A stretch of 64,000 nt of DNA from Thalassospira sp. (GTDB taxonomy: Bacteria; Pseudomonadota; Alphaproteobacteria; Rhodospirillales; Thalassospiraceae), in NCBI RefSeq assembly GCF_002709775.1, contig NZ_PAQR01000010.1, positions 3,720 to 67,719 of the forward strand, in the 5' to 3' direction. Shown here piece after piece: positions 51,742 through 59,808 of the stretch (positions within the stretch are counted from its first letter, which is position 1; each line of letters opens with the position of its first letter). The notes beneath the pieces were generated by a model, which did no database searches, was not told the DNA's origin, and worked only from the letters and a program-made list of their open reading frames with translations. The position numbers were made by a program, and so were the translations under genes.

Positions 51742-52161
51742 ATGAAGCGATTGCCCAATTGGGAAAGCAAGCTTGTTGCTTGGCAGAAGGCCGCCGTAGG
51801 GCGGCATTTTTTTTGGGGCGATGCAGATTGTTGTCTGACTGTCTGTGACGGGCTGCTGGCGATTACCGGCATCGATCCGGCAGCGGCGTTTCGCGGCAAC
51901 TACAAAACCAAACGCGGGGCGTATGGGGCACTCAAACGGTTTGCCGGGGGTGGCCTTGCCGAAACAGTCGAGAAAATTACCGGTGATCTTGGCTGGCCGG
52001 AAGTGCCGCGCCTGACCGCGCGCCGCGGTGATGTTGGTCTGGTGGATACCGAACTTGGCGAGGCGCTTGCCATTTGCACCGGCCCGAAATGGGCAGTGCA
52101 GGGCGAGCATGGTCTTGTGTTCCTGTCGATAAAATCGGGCCTGCGTGCCTGGAGGGTCTAA
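51742..52161 (+). CDS. tail tip peptidase-like protein (DUF6950)
   Basis: 139 residues from ATG 51742. GRHFFWGDADCCLTVCDGLL places cysteines where NlpC/P60-related tail enzymes have the nucleophile, and ARRGDVGLVDTELGEALAIC holds the GDV turn typical of them. Likely a tail-associated peptidoglycan peptidase or its relative. Immediately before the gpJ-like gene. Confidence 0.6.
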   Translation: MKRLPNWESKLVAWQKAAVGRHFFWGDADCCLTVCDGLLAITGIDPAAAFRGNYKTKRGAYGALKRFAGGGLAETVEKITGDLGWPEVPRLTARRGDVGLVDTELGEALAICTGPKWAVQGEHGLVFLSIKSGLRAWRV

Positions 52162-52164
52162 GTC

Positions 52165-54789
52165 ATGCCACAGGCTGCTGTTGCAATTGTTGCCGCAGTG
52201 GCGGCCAAAGGTGCGGCGGCTGGTCTCGTATCGCTTGGGCTGAGTTCCTTGGCGGCAACCATCGGCGGGGCTGTGATCGGGGCGGCGACATCGTTTGTCG
52301 GGGCGTCCCTGTTCTCTCCCAAGCCTGATACGTCGGCTTTGTCGGCAGGGTCGCGCCTGAGTGACCGCACCCAGATGGTGCGCCAATCGATCGCCACCCG
52401 TCCGATTGTTTACGGTGAAACGGCAGTTTCCGGGCCGATCACCTTCATGAATGTGACGGATGGCAAGCGTAAGCTGCAGCTCTTGATCACGCTGACCGGC
52501 CATCCTGTCGAGGAAATCGGCGATATCTGGTTTGGCGATACAAAGGTGTTTGAGGGGGCTGGCGCCGGTAACGCTACGGGCAAGTTTGCCGGGTATGCGA
52601 CCTTCTGGAAAGGTGACGGCACCGAAGATGGTGACGCCGATCTTTTGTCGGCCATGCGCGCGCGCAACAGCGAATGGACGGTTGATCACAAGCAGGAAGG
52701 CTGCGCAAAGCTTTATTGCGAGCTGACCTGGGATCAGGACGTTTATGCGTCCGGCATCCCCAAGATCAAAGTCCGGGTCAAGGGCAAGAACGATATTTAT
52801 GACCCGCGCACGGAAACTACCGGTTACACAGATAACTGGGCGCTGGTGACGGCGGACTATGTTGCGTCAAGTGCCGGTGTTGGTGCCGGGTATGCCTCGA
52901 TCAACGAGGATGACCTGATTGCGTCGGCCAATGTCAGTGATGAAGACGTGGACCTTGCCGCCGGCGGAACCGAAAAACGTTATGTGGTAGCGGGTGTTGT
53001 CGATACCGGCAATGCGGTTGGCGATAACCTGCGTGAATTGCTTAATCCAGGTGCCGGCATGGCGTGCCGCGCGGGCGGGGAATGGGCGATCCATGCCGGG
53101 TATTACCGCACCCCGGAATATACGGTGGATGAAAGCTGGCTAGACGGGCCGATCCGCTTGCGCACGCGGACGTCAAAGCGTGATCTTTTCAATACGGTAC
53201 GGGCGGTTTATGCCTCCGAAGACAGCCTTTGGCAGCCGACCGACCTGCCGGTCCTTAAATCCGAGGTATTCATTGCCGAGGATCAGGGAAAGCAGATCGC
53301 AACTGATCTGCAATTCCTTTACACCGCATCACCGGCCTGCGGGCAGCGGTTGCAGAAGCAGGCGCTTTTCCGAAATCGCCAGCAGATTGAAGTTGAATTG
53401 CAATGCAACCTCAAGGCCATGGCGGTGCGGGTTGGCGATGTGGTTGGCTTCACCCGGTCGGCCTATGGCTGGGATGACAAGCCATTCGAGGTAACGGAAT
53501 GGCGCTTTGCGCCGCGCAATGATGGCGATGTGATCCGGCTTGGTATCGACATGACCCTGCGCGAAACCAGCGCAGAGGGATATGACTGGACCACGGCGGA
53601 TGAAAAGATTGTCGCGGTATCAGCGGCGAGCACGCTGCCATCGCCAAGCGATGTCGAACCGCCGGACGGCCTTGATGTCACCGAGGTTAAATATTCGACC
53701 CGTGACGGTGGCGGCATCAAGGTCAAGGTGGTTCTGCAATCGGGCGAGGCCGATGACGGCTTTGTTTCCGATTACCAGTTTGAAAGCCGGTTGCTGGGTG
53801 AACTGGAATGGACGGTCTATCCGCGTGTGAAGGGCCGTCCGTTCCTTGAACTGTTTGACGTTGCCACCGGCATTTATGACTGGCGCGTCAAGGCGGTCAG
53901 TGTCGTCGGTCCTGGGTCGGAATACGTCACGGTGCGCCGTGAAATTAAGGGCCTTGGCGATACGCCTGCTACACCAACCGGTGTGACGATTTCGGTATCT
54001 GGTGGCTTTGTGTTCCTGCGCTGGAACCGGTCGCCGGATCTGGATGTTACGCAGGGCGGTGTTGTCCGGTTCCGCCATTGTCAGGCGGCATCAGGTGCGA
54101 CTTTGGCAACGTCAACCTCGATCGGGGATGACGTGCCGGGCGGTGATACCATGGCGGTGTTGCCGCTTAAGCCGGGATCGTACCTTGTGCAGTTCGTCGA
54201 TGCGGTCAGCACGGTGTCCGAGCCGGCGGTTGTCACCACCGATGGTGCGACGGTCCTTGAATATTCGACCTATGACACGGTTGTCGAAAGTGCGGTCTAT
54301 GACGGCACCCATGATGGCACGATTGTCAATGATGACGGTGACCTGACCCTGCAGGGCGTCGGGTTGGTTGATGACATCATTGATTTTGATGCGGTGTCAT
54401 CGATCGATGCCTATGGCGGTATTCGCACCAGCGGCGAATATGATTGGGGATCGGGGCTTGATTTCGGTTCGAAACGTCGCATGCGCCTGACCGCGTCTGT
54501 CACGGTCGAGGTCGTCAATGTTGTCGATCTTATCGATGACAGGGCCGGGACGGTTGATGACTGGCCGGACTGGGATGGCGAGGCATCTGGCGAAGGTGAT
54601 TGCACCATCTGGGTGCGCACCACCGATGATGACCCGAATATTTCCCCGACCTGGTCGGAATGGCAACGCCTTGACAGTGCAGAGGTTTACTGTCGGGCGG
54701 TTGATCCCAAAGCGGTTCTGACGGTGTCGGACCAATCCTACAACATCCGGGTCAGTGACATGCGGATCACCGCAGAAGAGCTGGCCTAA
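52165..54789 (+). CDS. tail tip / host specificity protein (gpJ-like)
   Basis: 874 residues. The N-terminus has a hydrophobic Gly/Ala-rich segment (AAVAAKGAAAGLVSLGLSSL), followed by KPDTSALSAGSRLSDRTQMV, RQSIATRPIVYGE, typical of prophage tip proteins; a middle hub domain and fibronectin-like modules (FVFLRWNRSPDLDVTQGGVV) follow. Binds the host receptor. Good ribosome site. Complete. Confidence 0.78.
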   Translation: MPQAAVAIVAAVAAKGAAAGLVSLGLSSLAATIGGAVIGAATSFVGASLFSPKPDTSALSAGSRLSDRTQMVRQSIATRPIVYGETAVSGPITFMNVTDGKRKLQLLITLTGHPVEEIGDIWFGDTKVFEGAGAGNATGKFAGYATFWKGDGTEDGDADLLSAMRARNSEWTVDHKQEGCAKLYCELTWDQDVYASGIPKIKVRVKGKNDIYDPRTETTGYTDNWALVTADYVASSAGVGAGYASINEDDLIASANVSDEDVDLAAGGTEKRYVVAGVVDTGNAVGDNLRELLNPGAGMACRAGGEWAIHAGYYRTPEYTVDESWLDGPIRLRTRTSKRDLFNTVRAVYASEDSLWQPTDLPVLKSEVFIAEDQGKQIATDLQFLYTASPACGQRLQKQALFRNRQQIEVELQCNLKAMAVRVGDVVGFTRSAYGWDDKPFEVTEWRFAPRNDGDVIRLGIDMTLRETSAEGYDWTTADEKIVAVSAASTLPSPSDVEPPDGLDVTEVKYSTRDGGGIKVKVVLQSGEADDGFVSDYQFESRLLGELEWTVYPRVKGRPFLELFDVATGIYDWRVKAVSVVGPGSEYVTVRREIKGLGDTPATPTGVTISVSGGFVFLRWNRSPDLDVTQGGVVRFRHCQAASGATLATSTSIGDDVPGGDTMAVLPLKPGSYLVQFVDAVSTVSEPAVVTTDGATVLEYSTYDTVVESAVYDGTHDGTIVNDDGDLTLQGVGLVDDIIDFDAVSSIDAYGGIRTSGEYDWGSGLDFGSKRRMRLTASVTVEVVNVVDLIDDRAGTVDDWPDWDGEASGEGDCTIWVRTTDDDPNISPTWSEWQRLDSAEVYCRAVDPKAVLTVSDQSYNIRVSDMRITAEELA

Positions 54790-54803
54790 ACAGGATTTCC
54801 AAC

Positions 54804-55160
54804 ATGGCAAAGAAAACCAAGGGTGCGGCTAAGCCCGCGCCAACCATCCGTGTTGCGCGGCTGGATCGATCCGGTCTGCTGACAGGGTACGAAGATGTTG
54901 CCGAGGGCAGCAAAGCCACCGTCACCGATGGCATGCCGGAATGGGTTGATGGCGGCGATTGCGACCTTAAGCCGGGTCGTTACCGCTGGAACCCGCAGGC
55001 GGGCCGGTTTGATCTGATCAAGGCCGAAAAGGTGGAATCCGAAACGGCGATCATCGAAGGTTTCCGCCACCTGCGCGATGTTGAGGGCATGACGTTGCCG
55101 GTCGCGACAGAAAGCTGGATCGCGGAATATGACAAACGCAAAGCACGGGCGGGGCGGTAA
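54804..55160 (+). CDS. unknown tail-region protein
   Basis: 118 residues, basic start (MAKKTKGAAKPAPTIRVARL) and helical remainder. Sits between tip and collar genes, perhaps a tail-fibre component. The next gene starts directly after its stop. Confidence 0.5.
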   Translation: MAKKTKGAAKPAPTIRVARLDRSGLLTGYEDVAEGSKATVTDGMPEWVDGGDCDLKPGRYRWNPQAGRFDLIKAEKVESETAIIEGFRHLRDVEGMTLPVATESWIAEYDKRKARAGR

Positions 55161-55919
55161 ATGGCACAGCATGATTATGTCGCGGCCAACGGATCCGGCG
55201 CGGTTGTCCGGGGCGATTTCAATGATGCGCTGCTTGCGGTCGCAACGATGAATTCCGGCGCAAGCGCGCCATCGGTAACTTATTCCTACATGCCGTATGT
55301 CAATACCAGTGACGGGCATCTGTATCAGCGCAACGCGGCGAATACCGGGTGGATTGATCATGGTTCGGTGGCAAGCGGCCTGCTGCGACTTGAGGATGTG
55401 GCTGCTGGTGGTTCTGCAGGACTGCTTCGGTCCGATGGGGATGGTTCGGGGCTGAGCGGGATAGCCGCGTTGCCGGCGGGGTCAGTTTTCTGGTTTGGGG
55501 CAGAAGATCCACCGACAGGCTCGCTTGTCGCGGATGGGTCGGCAATATCGCGGACGACATATTCGGACTTGTTTGCCGCCTACGGTGTTGTATTTGGGGC
55601 CGGGGATGGTTCAACAACGTTTAACATTCCTGACCTTCGCGGCGAGTTTATTCGTGGTTGGGATGATGGACGTGGCGTTGACTCGGGGCGGGTTTTTGGC
55701 GCTTCGCAGCTTGATCAAATGCAGGGGCATCGTCATGGAACCATTGGTGGTGACAGCTTTGTCGTTAATACCGGCGGCGGCATTTATGCGGCTGGCGGTG
55801 CCGGTGGCGGTGATAGCGCGACTGGATCTCCTGTTTCAGACACGACCAACGGCACCCCGCGCACCGGTTCAGAAACCCGCCCGCGCAACGTTGCGCTTCT
55901 GCCTTGCGTAAAATACTGA
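55161..55919 (+). CDS. tail fibre protein with phage collar domain
   Basis: 252 residues. LPAGSVFWFGAEDPPTGSLV, ADGSAISRTTYSDLFAAYGV, then STTFNIPDLRGEFIRGWDDG is the tail-collar signature. C-terminal GSETRPRNVALLPCVKY matches the usual end of such fibres. The N-terminal 100 residues attach to the tail. Confidence 0.85.
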   Translation: MAQHDYVAANGSGAVVRGDFNDALLAVATMNSGASAPSVTYSYMPYVNTSDGHLYQRNAANTGWIDHGSVASGLLRLEDVAAGGSAGLLRSDGDGSGLSGIAALPAGSVFWFGAEDPPTGSLVADGSAISRTTYSDLFAAYGVVFGAGDGSTTFNIPDLRGEFIRGWDDGRGVDSGRVFGASQLDQMQGHRHGTIGGDSFVVNTGGGIYAAGGAGGGDSATGSPVSDTTNGTPRTGSETRPRNVALLPCVKY

Positions 55920-55926
55920 GGTGAAC

Positions 55927-56634
55927 ATGGAAATTTATCACTATCACCCGGTTACAAAAGAGCACTTGCGGACATCGGATGCGCGCCAGAGTCCAAAGGA
56001 ACCGGGCACATTCCTTGTTCCCGCCAATGCTACTATTGTCCCGGCTGGCAATGCCCCAGCGGGAAGTGTCCGGGTATTCGATCCGCAGTCAGAGTTGTGG
56101 TCTTCGGTCGATGACCATCGCGGCGATTCCGTTTATCGCAAGTCCGATGCGTCCAAGGTTATCGTCGATTGGCTGGGGCCCGTCGGTTCGGACTATACCG
56201 AGCAAGTGCCATCATCTCCAAACGACACTTGGGGAGGGGCACAGTGGGTTCCGCCAGCACCGTCGCAATTGGTGGTAGAAACCGAACGCAACCGCCGCCT
56301 TGCCGCTGCATCATTTGACTATGATTTCGGCGATGGGCGGGGTGTGCATACCATCGGCACCGATGAAAAGGACATGGCGGCGTGGATCGGTGAAGTCATG
56401 CCGATAGCGCAGGCGCGTCTTGCGCTTTCCGATAGCACGGCCATCAACATTGTCACCAATACCGGGACGGTGGCGGTGTCGCCGTCGGAATGGATGGATA
56501 TCATCAATACCGGTGCCGCCGGGCGGCAGGCGATCTGGCAATATTACTTTGCCCTGATCGCGATGGACCCGATCCCGGCGGATTATCAGGATGATCAATA
56601 CTGGTCACCGCCACCGGAGCCGGAGGAGGAATAG
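55927..56634 (+). CDS. tail fibre assembly-like protein
   Basis: 235 residues from ATG 55927 (GAGGTG upstream; GTG 55921 is in frame). YHYHPVTKEHLRTSDARQSP at the start and a DUF4376-like centre (ETERNRRLAAASFDYDFGDG) resemble chaperones or caps of tail fibres. Ends PPPEPEEE. Confidence 0.6.
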   Translation: MEIYHYHPVTKEHLRTSDARQSPKEPGTFLVPANATIVPAGNAPAGSVRVFDPQSELWSSVDDHRGDSVYRKSDASKVIVDWLGPVGSDYTEQVPSSPNDTWGGAQWVPPAPSQLVVETERNRRLAAASFDYDFGDGRGVHTIGTDEKDMAAWIGEVMPIAQARLALSDSTAINIVTNTGTVAVSPSEWMDIINTGAAGRQAIWQYYFALIAMDPIPADYQDDQYWSPPPEPEEE

Positions 56635-56638
56635 GGCC

Positions 56639-56956
56639 ATGAACAAGCTCAAGCTTTGTTACGGGATCGCACTGGCTGCGGTCCTTTTTTTGTTGCTGTC
56701 GCCCCTCATTTCCGCGCACGCAAGTCAGGTGTGCGGCGATCGGGCCAAGGTGATCGATAGCCTGTCGGCCAAGTATTCCGAGGAACCGGTTGCGGTCGGG
56801 GTGACCAGCAATGGCGGCGTGATCGAGGTGCTTAAAGCGCCGGACGGGCAAACATGGACCATCCTGTTTACCTATCCGGGCGGGCCAAGTTGCCTTGTCG
56901 CCTCTGGCGAGGCTTGGGAAGACCTTGAGGAAAAGCTCAAGGGGCCGGCGGCCTGA
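56639..56956 (+). CDS. exported small protein
   Basis: 105 residues with a classical signal peptide (MNKLKLCYGIALAAVLFLLL, cleavage probable after SAHA). The mature part has two cysteines (VCGDRAKV; PSCLVASG) likely disulfide-bonded. Between fibre and lysis genes; may be a periplasmic lysis factor or lysogenic-conversion protein. Unknown. Confidence 0.6.
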   Translation: MNKLKLCYGIALAAVLFLLLSPLISAHASQVCGDRAKVIDSLSAKYSEEPVAVGVTSNGGVIEVLKAPDGQTWTILFTYPGGPSCLVASGEAWEDLEEKLKGPAA

Positions 56957-56998
56957 TGGTCTGCCGGTAACCTGCCAATTCCTGCATCAGGGGGTGAG

Positions 56999-57337
56999 AT
57001 GCAAGAGAACCTGCCGCCGTCATTTTCGATTGAATCGCTTGTGGACCTGATCAAGACAAATGGCCTGCTGGTGTCCTTTGCCGTTCTGGTCCGCATGCTT
57101 TGGCATCAGCGCCTTGTGCGGCTGGGGCAGCGGCGGTTCTGGTCGTGGGATCTTCTGTGGGAAGTGCCTATGGCTGTGATGTGTGCGGCGGTCGGGTCCG
57201 GCGTCGCCAGCTATTTGCAGCTTGAAGGCAGTCAGACGGTCGCCTGCATCGGCATATGTTCCTGGCTTGGCCCCAGCGGCAGTCAGGCCATCCTTGACCG
57301 GATGCTGGCGCATTATGCGAAAGGATCACCAAAATGA
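56999..57337 (+). CDS. holin (LydA-like)
   Basis: 112 residues with hydrophobic segments at about 20-35 and 55-75 (WEVPMAVMCAAVGSGVASYL) and a third near 78-90. MLWHQRLVRLGQRRFWSWDL in the loop is like LydA/holin 3-3 proteins. Forms inner-membrane holes for endolysin escape. Followed in ATGA overlap by another membrane gene. Confidence 0.7.
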   Translation: MQENLPPSFSIESLVDLIKTNGLLVSFAVLVRMLWHQRLVRLGQRRFWSWDLLWEVPMAVMCAAVGSGVASYLQLEGSQTVACIGICSWLGPSGSQAILDRMLAHYAKGSPK

Positions 57338-57504
57338 TGATTATCTTTCACATCATCGCCATGACAATCGGCGGTGCGCTGTTTGGCGGCGTCGCCATGC
57401 TTGCCGATCCGGCCATGTGGCTGGTCGTCGCGCTGACCATCATCGGTGCCATCGTTGGCTATGTCATGGTTTGGGTGGCGATGGTTATGGGGTGGATCCG
57501 ATGA
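57334..57504 (+). CDS. second small lysis-region membrane protein
   Basis: 56 residues with two hydrophobic helices (IFHIIAMTIGGALFGGVAML; MWLVVALTIIGAIVGYVMVW), starting ATG 57334 within the holin stop (ATGA) and ending in overlap with the endolysin start. Possibly a co-holin, antiholin or spanin-like element. Too short for ordinary gene finding. Confidence 0.6.
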   Translation: MMIIFHIIAMTIGGALFGGVAMLADPAMWLVVALTIIGAIVGYVMVWVAMVMGWIR

Positions 57505-57974
57505 TTGATGCATCACAACTGCGCCTTGATGTCATCCGGCCAGTGCTGACCGCAACCGGCCTGTGGTCGCAGGCGGCGGAAAACCTTGTGCTGGGTACAG
57601 CCGCACAGGAAAGTGCGTGCGGCAAGTTTGTTGTCCAGCTCAAGGGCGGCCCGGCGCGCGGCATCTTTCAGATGGAGCCGGACACGCTTGACGATATCTA
57701 TGACAATTACCTGTCCTATCGTGATGACCTGCGTGGGTCGATTGATGCCTGGCTGATCGGGGCGATCGACAAGGCCGAAAACCTGACCGTCAATCTGGCT
57801 TATGCGGCGCTGATGTGCCGGGTGCATTACCTGCGCCGGGCCGAACCGCTGCCCAAGGCCGATGACGTGCATGGCATGGCCGCCTATTGGAAGCGGTACT
57901 ACAACACCGTTCACGGCAAAGGCACGCGGCAGGAATTTGTCGAGAACTATGAACGCTATATCGGGGGTGCGTGA
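57501..57974 (+). CDS. putative endolysin (transglycosylase-like)
   Basis: 157 residues. LVLGTAAQESACGKFVVQLK, GGPARGIFQMEPDTLDDIYD has the catalytic-type glutamate (E in AAQES) and the GIFQM motif of lysozyme-like lytic transglycosylases. No signal peptide, so release depends on the holin. ATGA and TGATG overlaps at both ends. Confidence 0.7.
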   Translation: MIDASQLRLDVIRPVLTATGLWSQAAENLVLGTAAQESACGKFVVQLKGGPARGIFQMEPDTLDDIYDNYLSYRDDLRGSIDAWLIGAIDKAENLTVNLAYAALMCRVHYLRRAEPLPKADDVHGMAAYWKRYYNTVHGKGTRQEFVENYERYIGGA

Positions 57975-58438
57975 TGTTCGGTGGAATTGGGTCGTTCTTC
58001 GGCAAGGTGTTTGGCACTGACAAGGCGCTTGCGGGCATCGTGGATGGAGTGTCGAGTGGGCTGGACAAGCTGGTCTATACTGATGAAGAAAAGGCCGATG
58101 ATCACGCCAAGAGCGTCACAGAAGCCCGCCAGATGGTTGTTGACTGGATGCGTTCCACGCAGGGCCAGAACCTTGCGCGCCGTCTGATTGCGCTGTCAAT
58201 CACCGGTGTCTGGTTGATGCAGTATGTCGTGGCGTGGCTTCTCGATCTTGTCGCCATCTTTGTCGAAAAAGATCAGGTGCGGCAGATGATCACGAAGGCA
58301 TCAACCGCAACGGATGCCCGTGCTGACACGATGGTCGGGCCTGTCATGGTGATTCTCGCATTCTATTTTGCCGCCCCGCATATGGGTGATATCGCCAGCG
58401 CGGCCCTTGGGAAGATGAAACGCGACAGGGGCGGTTGA
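57974..58438 (+). CDS. holin-like protein (GTA/3TM holin family)
   Basis: 154 residues. Soluble N-terminus (DKALAGIVDGVSSGLDKLVY) with a helical middle, then transmembrane helices (LIALSITGVWLMQYVVAWLL; VGPVMVILAFYFAAPHMGDI). Resembles the 3TM holins encoded with gene-transfer-agent and prophage lysis genes. The lysis block thus has three membrane proteins and one enzyme. Confidence 0.68.
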   Translation: MFGGIGSFFGKVFGTDKALAGIVDGVSSGLDKLVYTDEEKADDHAKSVTEARQMVVDWMRSTQGQNLARRLIALSITGVWLMQYVVAWLLDLVAIFVEKDQVRQMITKASTATDARADTMVGPVMVILAFYFAAPHMGDIASAALGKMKRDRGG

Positions 58439-58449
58439 ACCGCCCCTGT
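58425..58449 (+). terminator. hairpin at the end of the late operon
   Basis: ACAGGGGCGGTT-G-AACCGCCCCTGT, a 12-bp perfect inverted repeat overlapping the last stop codon. There is no T-run, so it may be a rho-type or RNA-protecting hairpin shared with the convergent gene. Confidence 0.55.
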
Positions 58450-58503
58450 TCTGACCATGGAGTTGTCACCCTGCAACGCGGCATGGTGGAAACCTTCCAT
58501 GGC

Positions 58504-58866
58504 TCACCTCGTTCTTTTATCGCCTGACATGTGTCTGTCGTCAAGCCTACACCCATCCTTGCAGGCCCCGTCGCGGTCGCAAGGGTGGGGCCGGTCGGTG
58601 TGGATGGCGCAATAGATCGGATTGGCGGGCGTGGTCTTTGTGCCCGGTTCCATGATCGGGAACGCGCCAAGCGACCCGCAGCGGGCACAGCGCAGCTTGC
58701 GCAGGATCGTGCCCAGCCCGATATGCGGCCCGTGCCGATAGATCAGCGGAGCAAATTCAAGCCGCCCGGCATGATCACAGCGATGGTTGGCGCAATGGAT
58801 CCGGCAATGATCATTCATCCGCGCGGCTTCAAGGATGCTGATATAGCCATCCCAATCATGACCCAT
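58504..58866 (-). CDS. cysteine/histidine-rich unknown protein near attR
   Basis: 120 residues. HCRIHCANHRCDHAGRLEFA and LRKLRCARCGSLGAFPI form two zinc-knuckle groups, then CAIHTDRPHPCDRDGACKDG. Similar small zinc proteins occur in alphaproteobacterial prophages and genomes. Convergent with the late operon, it could be expressed from the lysogen. ATG 58866 (AGG about 10 bp upstream) or 58818. Confidence 0.55.
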   Translation of the reverse strand: MGHDWDGYISILEAARMNDHCRIHCANHRCDHAGRLEFAPLIYRHGPHIGLGTILRKLRCARCGSLGAFPIMEPGTKTTPANPIYCAIHTDRPHPCDRDGACKDGCRLDDRHMSGDKRTR

Positions 58867-58930
58867 ATATTTTTTACCTGAATTGTTCCCGTTATGTTCT
58901 TAATGTGCCAATCGCAGGATAACCGGTCAA

Positions 58931-58994
58931 GCGCAGTACACCAGGTTTCTAACGCATTGATAAATAAAGGGCTGGTTTGGGTGGTGCGCTGTAC
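58931..58994. repeat. candidate integrase arm sites at the right end
   Basis: GCGCAGTACAC (58931-58941) is identical to 16904-16914, and GCGCTGTACA (58986 onward) is a two-mismatch relative. They lie 100 and 45 bp before attR. Confidence 0.45.
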
Positions 58995-59037
58995 AATGAT
59001 GCATTGATTTCATTGGGTTTTTCGCGCTTTCTCGCGG

Positions 59038-59056
59038 CCCTCCGGGCCTACCACTT
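59038..59056. repeat. attR core
   Basis: CCCTCCGGGCCTACCACTT, identical to 16826-16844. It is the original continuation of the tRNA 3' end; no complete tRNA precedes it. Confidence 0.93.
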
Positions 59057-59082
59057 TTCCCGAAAAATTTATGCCGCCTAAG

Positions 59083-59104
59083 CCCGACGCATATATGCGT
59101 CGGG
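59083..59104 (+). terminator. displaced native terminator of the tRNA gene
   Basis: CCCGACGCAT / ATGCGTCGGG stem, followed by GCTGCTGTTTGTTTGT. Before integration it lay about 45 bp beyond the tRNA; now it is 42 kb away. The tRNA-prophage junction shows no replacement hairpin except the arm-site inverted repeat at 16885-16914. Confidence 0.65.
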
Positions 59105-59231
59105 GCTGCTGTTTGTTTGTCATAATTCCGGGTTTTCGAGTATTCTCGCGTTGGAAAACAAGGCGAGAATGTCGCCCGGTTGCGGGGCCTTCAGGTCACA
59201 TAAGTGGCTCTTTGATGTATCGCTTCTTTCT

Positions 59232-59579
59232 TCACCGTCCATGTTTGGCGTGAGTAATCGCGTAGGCCGCAACGAGGATCAGAACCGTTATTGGTGCGAT
59301 GCTGTGGGCGTATTCGCAGTTCAGGATGAGCGTTCCAGCTGCCGCGATCATAACGCTTCCTGCCAATGCTGCGCCGACCAGACGTGTTGCGCGAAACACA
59401 AGAAGTATGGCTGCTGCCCACTCCAAGGTTCCAGTGAGATATGGAAACCATGTCGGGTAGCCCCATCTCGCGTAATCTGCTTGCGTTGCATCAGAAGCGA
59501 GCAAGTTCATCGTGCCGCCAATGACAAAGAAAACGGCCAGTATCAGGGCATAAATCGTTAGCCAATTTAGTTTCTTCAT
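59232..59579 (-). CDS. DoxX-like membrane protein
   Basis: 115 residues, four transmembrane helices (WLTIYALILAVFFVIGGTMN; WFPYLTGTLEWAAAILLVFR; RLVGAALAGSVMIAAAGTLI; APITVLILVAAYAI). The GTLEWAAA motif in the second helix is typical of the DoxX-like family (quinone-linked or redox-stress roles in some bacteria). Lies alone after attR, divergent from the TPP enzyme; the 229-bp gap between them shows no further gene. Confidence 0.78.
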   Translation of the reverse strand: MKKLNWLTIYALILAVFFVIGGTMNLLASDATQADYARWGYPTWFPYLTGTLEWAAAILLVFRATRLVGAALAGSVMIAAAGTLILNCEYAHSIAPITVLILVAAYAITHAKHGR

Positions 59580-59808
59580 GTTTCTCGCTCTGTTGGGTGC
59601 TGCTGATCAGTAAGCAGGGGTTGGTGATCTCTAGAACAGTCATTTTGGGTCGACGGCGTATTGCAATCCAAAGCCTATCTGTAGCTCCTTTGTGACATCT
59701 GTCCTGTTCGCGGGGAAATCCCGTTTGACATAATGTTAGATATCGAAGTATTTAAAAAGAAAAATTCTAAATTGCTTTGATAAAGCACGGAAAAGTCTGG
59801 GAGGAAAA

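Larger units (their letters stand above)
16826..59056. mobile_element. complete lambda-like (siphovirus-type) prophage
   Basis: About 42.2 kb between 19-bp direct repeats, one of them the 3' end of the tRNA gene. Gene order is that of a temperate siphovirus: integrase at the left end, leftward early genes, divergent CI/Cro switch, rightward early and replication genes, then terminase, portal, protease-capsid, tail and lysis genes. A GpA-type terminase, gpW, lambda-type portal and a G/GT-style chaperone mark it as lambda-like in morphogenesis. No transposon copy or disrupted structural gene was seen. A reversed three-gene cassette (30070-31651) interrupts the early operon. Ability to induce is unknown. 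Confidence 0.95.

Noticed and set aside
59038-59056. A second tRNA at the right prophage end
   Set aside because: Only the last 16 bases of the tRNA 3' end, plus three, are present; it is the attR core.
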